This document shows, piece after piece, positions 50,521-59,125 of a stretch of 64,000 bases of DNA. Both the position numbers and the translations under genes were made by a program. Source of the DNA: Schaalia odontolytica (GTDB lineage Bacteria; Actinomycetota; Actinomycetes; Actinomycetales; Actinomycetaceae); the NCBI RefSeq assembly GCF_024584435.1, contig NZ_CP102197.1, forward strand, positions 2,325,596 to 2,389,595, written 5' to 3'. Numbering within the stretch: the first letter of the stretch is position 1; each line of letters begins with the position of its first letter. The notes under the pieces are model-generated. The model saw nothing but the letters and a program-made list of their open reading frames with translations, searched no databases and was not told the DNA's origin.

Positions 50521-52284
50521 ATGACTGAACACCCCCGTATCGGAATCCGACCCACGATCGACGGGCGCCGCAAGGGCGTGCGCGAGGCGCTCGAAGAGCA
50601 GACCATGAACATGGCCAAGTCCGTCGCCGACCTCTTTACCTCCACGCTGCGCTACCCCGACGGCAGCCCCGTCGAGGTGGTCATCGCCGACACGACGATT
50701 GGCCGCGTCCACGAGGCGCAGGCCTGCGCCGCCAAGTTCCGCTCCAACAACGTGGGCCTGACCGTGACGGTGACCCCGTGCTGGTGCTACGGCACCGAGA
50801 CCACCGACATGGATCCGGCGATGCCGCACGCCATCTGGGGCTTCAACGGCACCGAGCGTCCCGGAGCCGTCTACCTGGCCGCCGCACTCGCCGGTCACGC
50901 CCAGATCGGCATCCCCGCCTTCGGCATCTACGGGGAGCACGTGCAGGACGCGGATGACACCTCGATCCCCGAGGACGTGCGCACCCGCCTGCTGGACTAC
51001 GCGACCGCCGGCCTGGCCGTCGCACAGATGAAGGGCGAGGCCTACCTGTCCATGGGCTCGGTGTCGATGGGCATCGCCGGCTCCGTCGTCAACCCCGATT
51101 TCTTCGGCGCCTACCTGGGCATGCGCAACGAGTACATCGACATGAGCGAGTTCACGCGCCGCATCGACGAGGGAATCTACGACCACGAGGAGTACGAACG
51201 GGCCTACAAGTGGATCCGTGAGAACTTCACGCAGGGCAAGGACTGGAACCCGCCGGAGTGGCAGTACCCCGACAAGCACGAGGACTGGTGGAAGTTCGTC
51301 ACCAAGATGACGCTCATCGGCCGGGACCTCATGCACGGCAACCCGCGCCTGGCCGAGCTCGGCTTCGAGGAGGAGGCGGGTGGCCACGGCGCCATCGCCG
51401 CGGGCTTCCAGGGCCAGCGCCAGTGGACCGACCACTTCCCCAACGGCGACGTGCTCGAAACCATCCTGAACACGAACTTCGACTGGACCGGGATCCGCCA
51501 GCCCTCGGTGGTCGCCACGGAGAACGACTCCCTCAACGGCGCGTCCATGCTCTTCGGCTACCTGCTGACCAACACGCCGCAGATCTTCTCCGACGTGCGC
51601 ACCTACTGGAGCCCGGAAGCCATTGAGAAGGCGACGGGCTGGAAGCCCGAGGGCTTGGCTGCAGCCGGCCTGCTCGACCTGCGCAACTCCGGTTCGACCA
51701 CCCTCGACGGCGCCGGGAAGGCGCTGCGCGACGGCAAGCCCGTCATCAAGCCGTGGTACGAGCTGACGGAGGAGGACCGCGAGGCCACCCTCGAGGCCAC
51801 GACCTTCCACCCGGCGTCGACCGGCTACTTCCGTGGCGGCGGCTTCTCCACCCACTTCCGCACCTCCGGCGGTATGCCCATGACCATGTGCCGCATCAAC
51901 CTCGTGCGCGGCCTGGGCCCGGTCATGCAGATCGCCGAGGGCTACTCCGTGGAGCTGCCCGACGAGGTCGCCTTCACCATCGAAGAGCGCACCAACATCG
52001 AGTGGCCCACGACCTGGTTCGTCCCCAACCTCACGGGCGAGGGCGCGTTCAAGAGCGTCTACGACGTGATGAATAACTGGGGCGCGAACCACGGTGCCAT
52101 CAGCTACGGCCACATCGGCGGCCAGCTGATCACGCTGGCGTCCATGCTGCGCATTCCGGTGAACATGCACAACGTGCCCGAGGAGCGGGTGTTCCGTCCC
52201 AAGGCGTGGTCGCTGTTCGGCACCGAGTCCCCGGAGGGCGCAGACTTCCGCGCCTGCCAGACCTTCGGACCGATGTACCGCTGA
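50521..52284 (+). CDS. fucI: L-fucose isomerase
   Basis: Metal-dependent ketol isomerase converting L-fucose to L-fuculose (also D-arabinose to D-ribulose). The 587-residue protein matches FucI in length and motifs: [18 protein letters not shown] at the start, CYGTETTDM, and the Mn ligands E334 (ATENDSLNG) and D358 (FSDVRTYW), whose spacing of 24 equals E. coli E337/D361. H524 ([12 protein letters not shown]) is near the position of E. coli H528. ATG 50521 with AAGGAA upstream. A perfect terminator-like stem follows. Confidence 0.95.
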   Translation: MTEHPRIGIRPTIDGRRKGVREALEEQTMNMAKSVADLFTSTLRYPDGSPVEVVIADTTIGRVHEAQACAAKFRSNNVGLTVTVTPCWCYGTETTDMDPAMPHAIWGFNGTERPGAVYLAAALAGHAQIGIPAFGIYGEHVQDADDTSIPEDVRTRLLDYATAGLAVAQMKGEAYLSMGSVSMGIAGSVVNPDFFGAYLGMRNEYIDMSEFTRRIDEGIYDHEEYERAYKWIRENFTQGKDWNPPEWQYPDKHEDWWKFVTKMTLIGRDLMHGNPRLAELGFEEEAGGHGAIAAGFQGQRQWTDHFPNGDVLETILNTNFDWTGIRQPSVVATENDSLNGASMLFGYLLTNTPQIFSDVRTYWSPEAIEKATGWKPEGLAAAGLLDLRNSGSTTLDGAGKALRDGKPVIKPWYELTEEDREATLEATTFHPASTGYFRGGGFSTHFRTSGGMPMTMCRINLVRGLGPVMQIAEGYSVELPDEVAFTIEERTNIEWPTTWFVPNLTGEGAFKSVYDVMNNWGANHGAISYGHIGGQLITLASMLRIPVNMHNVPEERVFRPKAWSLFGTESPEGADFRACQTFGPMYR

Positions 52285-52291
52285 GATAGTT

Positions 52292-52334
52292 CCCGTTCGG
52301 GCTCGGGTGTCCTCTCTCCCCGAGCCCGAACGGG
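52292..52334 (+). terminator. perfect 16-bp hairpin after fucI
   Basis: CCCGTTCGGGCTCGGG (52292-52307) with CCCGAGCCCGAACGGG (52319-52334), 11-nt loop, beginning 7 nt after the fucI stop. No T-run. Confidence 0.75.
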
Positions 52335-52447
52335 TCACCCGGCTCCGATCGATACCGGGCCGCGGCCCCGGCCTCGTCGATGAGGAAAGCCGCGTTCCAC
52401 CCAACGATGGGTGACGCCGAGCGAGGGCGCACCACAGGAGACCTTCA

Positions 52448-53857
52448 ATGACCACCGTACTTGCTGTTGACCTCGGATCCGCGTCCGGGCGAGTCCTCGC
52501 CGGAACGCTTCACGACGGACGCCTGGTCGTCACCGACATTCACCGCTTCAAGCACCAGGCCCAGCGCCGCGAGGATGGGACCCTCACCTGGGACGTGGCG
52601 ACGATGGAGGCCGAAACGATCGTCGGCCTGAAGAAGGCCCTCGAGCGCTTCCCCGACGCCCGCACGGTGTCGATCGACACGTGGGGAGTCGATTGGGCGC
52701 CTCTCGACGAGGACGGAATCCTGATCGGCGACGTGGTTGCCTACCGCGACGAGCGCACATCCCGGACGCTGGACGACTTCCGCAGCCGCATCGCCGACCG
52801 GGAGTTTTTTGACCTGACGGGCAACCAACCTGCCACCATCAACACGGCGAACCAGCTCTTTGCCTTCCTGCAGGAGAACCCGAGCGACGCCCGGCGCGTG
52901 CGCACCGCCTTGTTCCTGCCCGACTACTTCGCGTACCGACTCACCGGCGTCGTGGGATGGTCTCGCACGATCGCCTCCACGTCGGGCCTACTGACCCCGG
53001 GCGGCGCGGGCTTCAACGACGAGGTGTTCGCACGTCTGGGCATTCCGCGCGACTGGTTCGGCACGCTAGACGCGGACCGCACGGTCGTTGGCCCCTGCAC
53101 CGTTGCCGGCCTCGAAACCCTCAGCGTCGTGCGAGGGGGCGCCCACGACTCGGCGTGCGCCGTGCACGGCCTGCCCATCGAGGAGGGTAAGCGCGCCTAC
53201 TTCCTCTCGTGCGGATCCTGGTCGGTCCTCGGTGCCATCGAGGACGAACCCCTCATGAGCGACGCGGCCTTCGAACTCGGTATCACGAACGAGGGTCGCA
53301 CCGACGGGGGAGTGCGCCCGCTGTTCAACATCACGGGCATGTGGATCCTCCAGGAGATCCAACGCCAGTGGGAGCGCGAAGGAACGCCCACAGACACGGA
53401 CGAGCTGGTCGCCCAGGCCCGCGCCCTCCCGCCCGCCCCGGGCACCTTTGACCCGGACGAAGAGGCCTTCGCGACCCCCGGGGACATGCAGCGCAAGATC
53501 GATGAGGCGCTGGCGGCGCAGGGGGCGAGCCGTCCCGACTCGATGGCGGGATACGTGCGCGTCATCATCGAATCCTTCGCCCGCCGCTACGCGCGCGCGA
53601 TCGGTGAGCTGACCCAGGCCACGGGGAGGGCTCCCGACCAGCTCAACCTCGTGGGGGGCGGAGCGCGCAACCGGCTATTGTGCGATCTGACGGCCCAGAT
53701 CGCGGGAGTTACCGTCGTGCGCGGCCCCATCGAGGCCTCGACCTTCGGCTCTCTCCTCGCCCAACTCGAAACAATCGGCGCCCTGGCCGCCAACGAGCGC
53801 GCATCCGTCATCGCAGCAAGCGCACAGACCCATGTCCACACCCCGTCCCGCGATTAA
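52448..53857 (+). CDS. FGGY-family sugar kinase (fuculokinase/rhamnulokinase type)
   Basis: Carbohydrate kinase of 469 residues. It begins VLAVDLGSASGRVLAG (phosphate loop) and has DTWGVDWAPLD, GGAHDSACAVHG, SCGSWSVLG and NLVGGGARNRLLCDLTA; the start and SCGSWS region look most like RhaB. Next to fucI it most likely phosphorylates L-fuculose at C1, but L-rhamnulose or another ketose cannot be excluded from sequence. The 3' end overlaps the LacI regulator gene by 26 bp. Confidence 0.85.
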   Translation: MTTVLAVDLGSASGRVLAGTLHDGRLVVTDIHRFKHQAQRREDGTLTWDVATMEAETIVGLKKALERFPDARTVSIDTWGVDWAPLDEDGILIGDVVAYRDERTSRTLDDFRSRIADREFFDLTGNQPATINTANQLFAFLQENPSDARRVRTALFLPDYFAYRLTGVVGWSRTIASTSGLLTPGGAGFNDEVFARLGIPRDWFGTLDADRTVVGPCTVAGLETLSVVRGGAHDSACAVHGLPIEEGKRAYFLSCGSWSVLGAIEDEPLMSDAAFELGITNEGRTDGGVRPLFNITGMWILQEIQRQWEREGTPTDTDELVAQARALPPAPGTFDPDEEAFATPGDMQRKIDEALAAQGASRPDSMAGYVRVIIESFARRYARAIGELTQATGRAPDQLNLVGGGARNRLLCDLTAQIAGVTVVRGPIEASTFGSLLAQLETIGALAANERASVIAASAQTHVHTPSRD

Positions 53858-54827
53858 GAAGGTCTCGCTCGCCGACATCGCGCGGCGCGCGGGGGTGTCC
53901 ACCAACACCGTCTCGCGCGTCGTGCGCGGAGACCCCGAGGTGTCGGAGAAGACTCGCGCCCGCATCGCCAAGCTCGTCGACGAACTCGGCTACGTTCCCA
54001 ACTACGCGGCGCGGGCGCTGGCGGCCAAGCGCACCAACGTGTTGCAGGTCGTGTTGGCGGCCCCGATGTTCCACGGGCACGGGCGTGTTCTCCTCTCGAT
54101 CCTCAACGCCTCATCCCAGGCCGGGTATCACGTCTCCCTGTCCTACGCCTACGGGCCGGACGGCCAGCTCAGGAGCGACTTTGCCCCCTTCGACGTTGAC
54201 GGGGTCATCATCCTGGGCGGGCAGGATCCCACGATCGACGTCGCCATTGAGGCCGGCGGGCGCTTTCCGACCGTTCTCGTGCTGACGAGCGAAAAGGGCC
54301 TCGATGGTATTTCGACGGTCGCGGTCGACAACGTGCGCGGGGCGCGCCTGGCAACCGAGCACCTCCTCGCCCAGGGGCTGACGGACGTCGTCCATATCGC
54401 CGGTCCGCTCGGATGGTCCGACGCGCAGATGCGCAGGCTCGGCTACGAGCAGGCGTGCGAGAGCTACGGGGTCACCCCGGCGGTCCTGCAGCCCGACTCG
54501 TGGGACTCGCGCGACGGCTACGACGTGATGCGCGCCGCCGGCCGTCTGCCCCAGGGGATCCAGACCGCCAACGATCAGCTCGCGCTGGGGGCCATGCGCT
54601 ACATCTACGAGCGTGGGGGAGTGGTTCCTCGGGATGTGCGTGTCGTCGGCTTCGATGACATCGACGGCGCCGACTCCTACGCGCCGCCGCTCACGACGAT
54701 CCACCAGCCCTTCGACAGGCTGGGGCGCACGGCGGTTCGCCTCGTGCGATCGCTCATGGGCGGTGGCCCCTCCCAGGACATCGTCATCGATCCCGAGCTG
54801 GTCATCCGGGCCAGCTCCCACCTATAG
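53832..54827 (+). CDS. LacI-family regulator
   Basis: Transcription repressor of 331 residues. The HTH lies at about residues 10-55 (VSLADIARRAGVSTNTVSRVVRGDPEVSEKTR) with the hinge helix NYAARALAAKR. The sugar-binding domain ends with VVGFDDIDGADSYAPPLTTIHQP. It overlaps the kinase gene by 26 bp and precedes the mutarotase by 12 bp, so it is an internal operon gene. It probably responds to fuculose, its phosphate or a related sugar. The locus also encodes a DeoR regulator, giving two candidate controllers. Confidence 0.88.
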   Translation: MSTPRPAIKKVSLADIARRAGVSTNTVSRVVRGDPEVSEKTRARIAKLVDELGYVPNYAARALAAKRTNVLQVVLAAPMFHGHGRVLLSILNASSQAGYHVSLSYAYGPDGQLRSDFAPFDVDGVIILGGQDPTIDVAIEAGGRFPTVLVLTSEKGLDGISTVAVDNVRGARLATEHLLAQGLTDVVHIAGPLGWSDAQMRRLGYEQACESYGVTPAVLQPDSWDSRDGYDVMRAAGRLPQGIQTANDQLALGAMRYIYERGGVVPRDVRVVGFDDIDGADSYAPPLTTIHQPFDRLGRTAVRLVRSLMGGGPSQDIVIDPELVIRASSHL

Positions 54828-54839
54828 AAAGGCACGTTC

Positions 54840-55271
54840 ATGCTCTACGGTCCCATGACTCACCCGCAGTTCCTGCGCGCCCTCGCCGCCGCCGGACACG
54901 GGTCGAAGATCCTGCTGGCGGACGCCAATTATCCTCACACGACGGGCGTATCGCAGCGCTGCGAGCTCGTGTCGCTGAACCTGGCTCCCGGCCTCCTGGA
55001 TGTCCTCCAGGTCCTGGAGGTGCTCAAGCACACGATCCCGATTGAGCGAGCGGAGATCATGACCCCCGCCGCCGACGCCGAGCCGGTGGACATCCCCATT
55101 CACGGGGAGTTCCGCGAGGCGCTGCCGGGCGTGGAGTTTGGTGAACTCTCCCGCTTCGACTTCTATGACGCCGCGCGCGCCGAGGATGTGGGCATCATCG
55201 TGGCCACGGGAGAGCAGCGCCTGTATGGCAATCTGTTGCTCACGGTCGGGGTGCGTGCGCCGGGAGAGTAA
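54840..55271 (+). CDS. fucU: L-fucose mutarotase (RbsD/FucU family)
   Basis: Anomer-interconverting mutarotase of 143 residues that speeds use of imported L-fucose by FucI. It has the catalytic H20 (AAAGHGSKILLADANYPH), D28, and the YGNLLLTVGVR C-terminus typical of RbsD/FucU. In a fucI locus FucU is preferred over RbsD. GAAAGG precedes the ATG, and a terminator follows at 55381. Confidence 0.88.
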   Translation: MLYGPMTHPQFLRALAAAGHGSKILLADANYPHTTGVSQRCELVSLNLAPGLLDVLQVLEVLKHTIPIERAEIMTPAADAEPVDIPIHGEFREALPGVEFGELSRFDFYDAARAEDVGIIVATGEQRLYGNLLLTVGVRAPGE

Positions 55272-55319
55272 AGCGTTCGTTGCGCGAGCTTCGGGGACTT
55301 TCCTCGCCGGTGACGAACA

Positions 55320-55340
55320 CTTTCGTTTCATTTTCGTTTT
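55320..55340. promoter_or_regulatory. paired TTTCGTT repeats downstream of fucU
   Basis: CTTTCGTTTC (55320-55329) and TTTCGTTTT (55332-55340) are direct repeats in a 12-bp phase, the type of element bound by DeoR-family sugar regulators. They lie about 200 bp upstream of the deoR promoter, within the 55272-55601 gap that otherwise holds a terminator and the promoter described separately. Confidence 0.45.
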
Positions 55341-55380
55341 GGCTGCGCTGGGAAGGTGGCAAACGCTCGAGCGAAGGTGG

Positions 55381-55420
55381 CGTGGGTGAGCGATCCGCAC
55401 GGTCGCTCACCCGCGCATTT
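55381..55420 (+). terminator. intrinsic terminator after fucU
   Basis: CGTGGGTGAGCGA (55381-55393) pairs with TCGCTCACCCGCG (55403-55415), 13 pairs with one G-T, 9-nt loop, followed by CATTTTC. Confidence 0.75.
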
Positions 55421-55516
55421 TCATGTCGATTGCAGGGAATGTGGCGCTCGCGCGCGTCGTGGCCCGCGTGTGTGTGCGCACACTATTGCGGGAGGTTCCT
55501 CCCCTTGAGCGTGAGG

Positions 55517-55559
55517 TTGCATACTTTCGTTTTAGTGACTATTCTGTCCTTAACGAAAG
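55517..55559 (+). promoter_or_regulatory. deoR promoter with flanking CTTTCGTT operators
   Basis: TTGCAT (55517-55522) and TATTCT (55540-55545) with a 17-bp spacer. CTTTCGTT (55524-55531) in the spacer and its exact reverse complement AACGAAAG (55552-55559) at the expected start point flank the -10 box. This layout suits autorepression by the DeoR protein. Confidence 0.65.
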
Positions 55560-55601
55560 GCAAAGCGACAGAGATGTTGCTCATCCGCAAATGAGGTGCC
55601 C

Positions 55602-56351
55602 ATGGGACGTGCAGAGGAACGCACGAACTACATCCTGGATCGCCTCGCCCGCGAGGGTGAGGTGAGCGTCGCTCAGCTTGCTTCGGATCTGGGGGTTTCC
55701 CCCGTCACCGTTCGCGCGTCGCTCAAGACCCTGGACGAGCAGGGGTACCTCGTGCGCACCCACGGGGGAGCCCGCCCCACCACCTTCCGCAACATTCACC
55801 TGCGCCAAAGCGACCGCGTCGAACAGAAGGAGCGCATCGCGCGGGCCGCGGCCGACATGATTCACGACGACGACCGCATCATGATCGAGGCGGGGACGAC
55901 GTGCGCGCTCATCGTCAAGTACCTGACCGGCAAGCGCGGGGTCCAGGTCCTGACCAACTCCGTCCTCGTCTTCGCCAACGCCCGCTCCAACCCCAGCCTC
56001 AACATCACGCTGACGGGCGGGCACTTCCGCGCCGAGTCCGAGTCCCTGGTGGGGCCGGTCGCCGAGCGCGCCATCAATGACTTCAACGCGCGCGTCGCGT
56101 TCCTTGGAACCGACGGCTTCAGCGTTGATCGCGGCCTGACCACCCAACTCGTGGAGGGTGGACAGGTCGGCTCCATCATGCGCACCCGCGCGCAAGAGAC
56201 GTGGCTGCTTGCCGACTCCTCGAAGTACGGGGAAGCCGGCTTTGTCAGCTTCATGGGGATCGACCAGGTCACCGGAATCATCACCGACGATGAGATCCCC
56301 GAAGAATCCATCAAGGAATTGGCCGAGCGCACGAAGCTGCGCATCGTCTAG
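55602..56351 (+). CDS. DeoR-family regulator
   Basis: DeoR-type transcription factor of 249 residues. The HTH spans about 5-60 (RTNYILDRLAREGEVSVAQLASDLGVSPVTVRASLKTLDEQGYLVRTHGGA), and the sugar-phosphate-sensing domain has IMIEAGTTCALIVKYL (ISOCOT-type GTT motif) and ADSSKYGEAGFVSF. The effector is typically a phosphorylated sugar. I chose ATG 55602 because GAGG lies 6-9 nt upstream; a GTG two codons earlier overlaps that site. It heads the operon with the dehydrogenase genes (next gene 10 nt downstream). Confidence 0.9.
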   Translation: MGRAEERTNYILDRLAREGEVSVAQLASDLGVSPVTVRASLKTLDEQGYLVRTHGGARPTTFRNIHLRQSDRVEQKERIARAAADMIHDDDRIMIEAGTTCALIVKYLTGKRGVQVLTNSVLVFANARSNPSLNITLTGGHFRAESESLVGPVAERAINDFNARVAFLGTDGFSVDRGLTTQLVEGGQVGSIMRTRAQETWLLADSSKYGEAGFVSFMGIDQVTGIITDDEIPEESIKELAERTKLRIV

Positions 56352-56361
56352 GAGGAAATAC

Positions 56362-57711
56362 ATGGCCACCATCGTGGTGATGCCCCAGCTGGGCAACTCT
56401 GTTGAGTCGTGCATCATCGTCGAGTGGATGATCGCCGAGGGCGACACCGTCGCCGTCGACCAGACCCTCGCGTCCATCGAGACCGACAAGTCGACGATGG
56501 AGGTGCCCTCGACCGCTGAGGGAACCGTCCTGAAGCTCCTGTGGGAGGAAGGCGACGAGGTCCCCGTCAAGGATCCCCTCATCATCGTCGGAGCGCCCGG
56601 AGAAGACATCTCGGGCCTCGTCCCCGGAGGCGAGGGTGCCAGCGAGTCGGCCGAGGCTGCCGCCGCTCCCGGGCAGGCCGCCGCTGCCCCCGAGCAGGCC
56701 GCCCCCGCCTTCGCGACCGAGCGCGCCACGGGAGCCGTCTCCCCGCGCGCCCGTGCCCTGGCCGCCAGTTCCGGCGTGGACGCCTCGGCCATCGCCGAGG
56801 GGTCGGGTCCCCACGGGCGAGTCATCGAACGCGACGTTGCCGCCGCGATCGCGGCCGGCCCCACCCTGACCTCCGCCGCGCGCGCCGCGGGAGTGAGCGC
56901 CACGGAAGGCACCGGCATCGGAGGGCGCGTCAGCGTCGCGGACGCAAACCGGGCCCCCGAGGCGAGCGCGCCCGCCGCCGTTCCCGCCCCCGCTCCGGCC
57001 GCCGACTTCCCCGGGGCCTCCACCTCCTCCCCGCTCAAGGGAGTGCGCAAGGTGGTCGCCAAGCGCATGATGGAGTCCCTGACCACGACGGCTCAGCTCA
57101 CCCTCAACACGAGCGCGAACGCTGCGGGCATCCTCGCCCTGCGCAAGAAGGTCAAGAACGCCGACGAGGCCCTCGGCCTGAACAAGATCACCCTCAACGA
57201 CCTCGTCTGCTTTGCCGTGTCGCGCACCCTGCCCAAGTACCCGGTCTTCAACGCACACCTCGAGGATGGTGTCCTCACCGAGTTCGAGCAGGTCCACCTC
57301 GGCTTTGCGTGCGACACCCCGCGCGGCCTCCTGGTTCCCGTCATCCGCTCGGCGCAGTCCCTGGGCCTCAAGGCGTTCTCCGACGAGGCCAAGCGCCTCG
57401 CGGGCGCCGCGATCGACGGCACCCTCTCGCCCGATTACCTGGGGGGCGGAACCTTCACGGTGTCCAACATCGGGTCCTTCGGAATCGAGACCTTCACCCC
57501 CGTCATTAACCTTCCCCAGACGGCGATCCTCGGCGTCGGCGCGATCACCCCGCGCCCGGTCCTCGCCCCCGACGGCGCCGTTGGCGTCCAGCAGCGCCTC
57601 AACCTGTCGCTCACGATCGACCACCAGGTCATCGACGGCGCGGACGGAGCGCGCTTCCTGCGCGACCTTGTCGCCGCCATCGAGAACATCGACGTGACCG
57701 TCCTGGCCTGA
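56362..57711 (+). CDS. 2-oxoacid dehydrogenase E2 (dihydrolipoamide acyltransferase)
   Basis: E2 core of a 2-oxoacid dehydrogenase complex, 449 residues. The N-terminal lipoyl domain has K43 in ETDKSTMEVPS. A peripheral subunit-binding domain follows at about 126-164 (SPRARALAASSGVDASAIAEGSGPHG, only partly quoted here by its ends), with a second, shorter similar segment at about 168-197. The catalytic acyltransferase domain runs to the end with H421 and D425 in the HxxxDG motif. Linkers are Ala/Pro-rich. ATG 56362 with TAGGAGGAA upstream, 10 nt after deoR. It works with the E3 and fused E1 encoded next. Confidence 0.92.
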   Translation: MATIVVMPQLGNSVESCIIVEWMIAEGDTVAVDQTLASIETDKSTMEVPSTAEGTVLKLLWEEGDEVPVKDPLIIVGAPGEDISGLVPGGEGASESAEAAAAPGQAAAAPEQAAPAFATERATGAVSPRARALAASSGVDASAIAEGSGPHGRVIERDVAAAIAAGPTLTSAARAAGVSATEGTGIGGRVSVADANRAPEASAPAAVPAPAPAADFPGASTSSPLKGVRKVVAKRMMESLTTTAQLTLNTSANAAGILALRKKVKNADEALGLNKITLNDLVCFAVSRTLPKYPVFNAHLEDGVLTEFEQVHLGFACDTPRGLLVPVIRSAQSLGLKAFSDEAKRLAGAAIDGTLSPDYLGGGTFTVSNIGSFGIETFTPVINLPQTAILGVGAITPRPVLAPDGAVGVQQRLNLSLTIDHQVIDGADGARFLRDLVAAIENIDVTVLA

Positions 57712-57726
57712 GAAAGAGGAACACAC

Positions 57727-59094
57727 ATGAGCGAGACACATTTCGACGTCATCGTCCTGGGGGCCGGCCCCGGCGGCTACCTGGCCGCCGAGCGCCTCGG
57801 CCACGCGGGCAAGAAGGTCGCCTTGGTGGAGGAGCAGTACCTGGGAGGCACCTGCCTGAACGTGGGCTGCATTCCCACCAAGACCCTGCTCAACGGCGCG
57901 AAGAACTACCTGCACGCCAAGGAAGCCAGCCAGTTCGGTGTGGACGCCCAGGGCGTGGCCGTCAACTGGGCGCAGATGCAGGCCTGGAAGGACCAGGTCG
58001 TGCGCGGCCTCGTCGCGGGCGTGGCCGCCACCGAGCGCAAGGCGGGAGTCACCGTCATCAATGGTCGAGGCCACCTCGATGCCCCCGGTCGCGTCACCGT
58101 TGAGGGAACGACCTACACCTCGGACCACGTCATCATCGCCACCGGCTCGGTCCCGGCCATGCCGCCGCTGCCCGGCACGCAGGACAACCCGGCACTCGTG
58201 GATTCGACGGGCATCCTGTCCCTGCCCGAGGTGCCCGAGCGCCTGGCGATCATCGGCGGAGGCGTCATCGGCGTCGAGTTTGCCTCCCTGTACGCCACCC
58301 TCGGCTCGCAGGTGACCGTCATCGAGATGGCCCCCGAGATCCTTCCCTTCATGGACGACGACCTCGCCGCCAAGGCGCGCGCCGCCATGACGGACGTGAC
58401 CTTCGAACTGGGCTGCCGCGTCGAGTCCCTCGACGGGGGTACCGTCCACTACTCCAAGGGCGAGGAAAAGAAGAGCGTCGAAGCCGACGTCGTCCTCATG
58501 GCGGTTGGCCGCCGTCCCGCCACTGCGGGCTGGGGGGCCGAGGAAGCCGGTCTCGAGATCAACCGCGGCATCGTCGTCGACGACACGATGCGCACGAACC
58601 TGCCCAACGTGTGGGCCATCGGCGACGTCACCGGACGCTCGCTCCTGGCGCACGCCGCCTACCGCATGGCGGAGATCGCCTCGGCGAACATTCTCGACCC
58701 TGCCGCCAAGAAGCGCGGCGAGGTCATGCGTTGGCACACCGTCCCGTGGGCCGTGTTCTCGATCCCCGAGGCTGCCGGAGTCGGCCTGACCGAGTCCGCC
58801 GCCAAGCGCGAAGGCCGCGAGGTCCTCGTCGCGAAGGTCCCCGCCCTCATGTCCGGGCGCTTCATCGCCGAGAACGGCTTCAAGGCTCCGGGCGAAGCGA
58901 AGATCCTCGTGGACCCAGACACGCATCAGGTCCTCGGCATCCACGTCCTGGGCGCCTACGCCGCCGAGATGATCTGGGGAGCGCAGGCCGTCCTCGAGAT
59001 GGAGCTCACCGTCGAGGACCTGCGCCAGGTTGTCTTCCCTCACCCCACGGTCTCCGAAGTGATCCGCGAGGCCGCCTGGGCCGTCACGCTCTAA
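57727..59094 (+). CDS. lpdA: dihydrolipoamide dehydrogenase (E3)
   Basis: FAD-dependent disulfide oxidoreductase that reoxidises dihydrolipoyl groups with NAD, 455 residues. The FAD motif is GAGPGGY at 12-18, the redox-active pair is C43-x4-C48 in [13 protein letters not shown], the NAD-binding [12 protein letters not shown] lies near 178, and the C-terminal active-site region is FPHPTVSE. It is 15 nt after E2 and 31 nt before E1, so the three subunits form one transcription unit. Confidence 0.94.
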   Translation: MSETHFDVIVLGAGPGGYLAAERLGHAGKKVALVEEQYLGGTCLNVGCIPTKTLLNGAKNYLHAKEASQFGVDAQGVAVNWAQMQAWKDQVVRGLVAGVAATERKAGVTVINGRGHLDAPGRVTVEGTTYTSDHVIIATGSVPAMPPLPGTQDNPALVDSTGILSLPEVPERLAIIGGGVIGVEFASLYATLGSQVTVIEMAPEILPFMDDDLAAKARAAMTDVTFELGCRVESLDGGTVHYSKGEEKKSVEADVVLMAVGRRPATAGWGAEEAGLEINRGIVVDDTMRTNLPNVWAIGDVTGRSLLAHAAYRMAEIASANILDPAAKKRGEVMRWHTVPWAVFSIPEAAGVGLTESAAKREGREVLVAKVPALMSGRFIAENGFKAPGEAKILVDPDTHQVLGIHVLGAYAAEMIWGAQAVLEMELTVEDLRQVVFPHPTVSEVIREAAWAVTL

Positions 59095-59125
59095 CGAACC
59101 CCTACGTCAAGGAAGAGTAGAAAAA

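Noticed and set aside
50355-52376. Inverted CGAGGCCGGGGC/GCCCCGGCCTCG arms flanking fucI as ends of a mobile element
   Set aside because: The same arms recur elsewhere as ordinary intergenic hairpins, there is no transposase, and no target-site duplication was seen.
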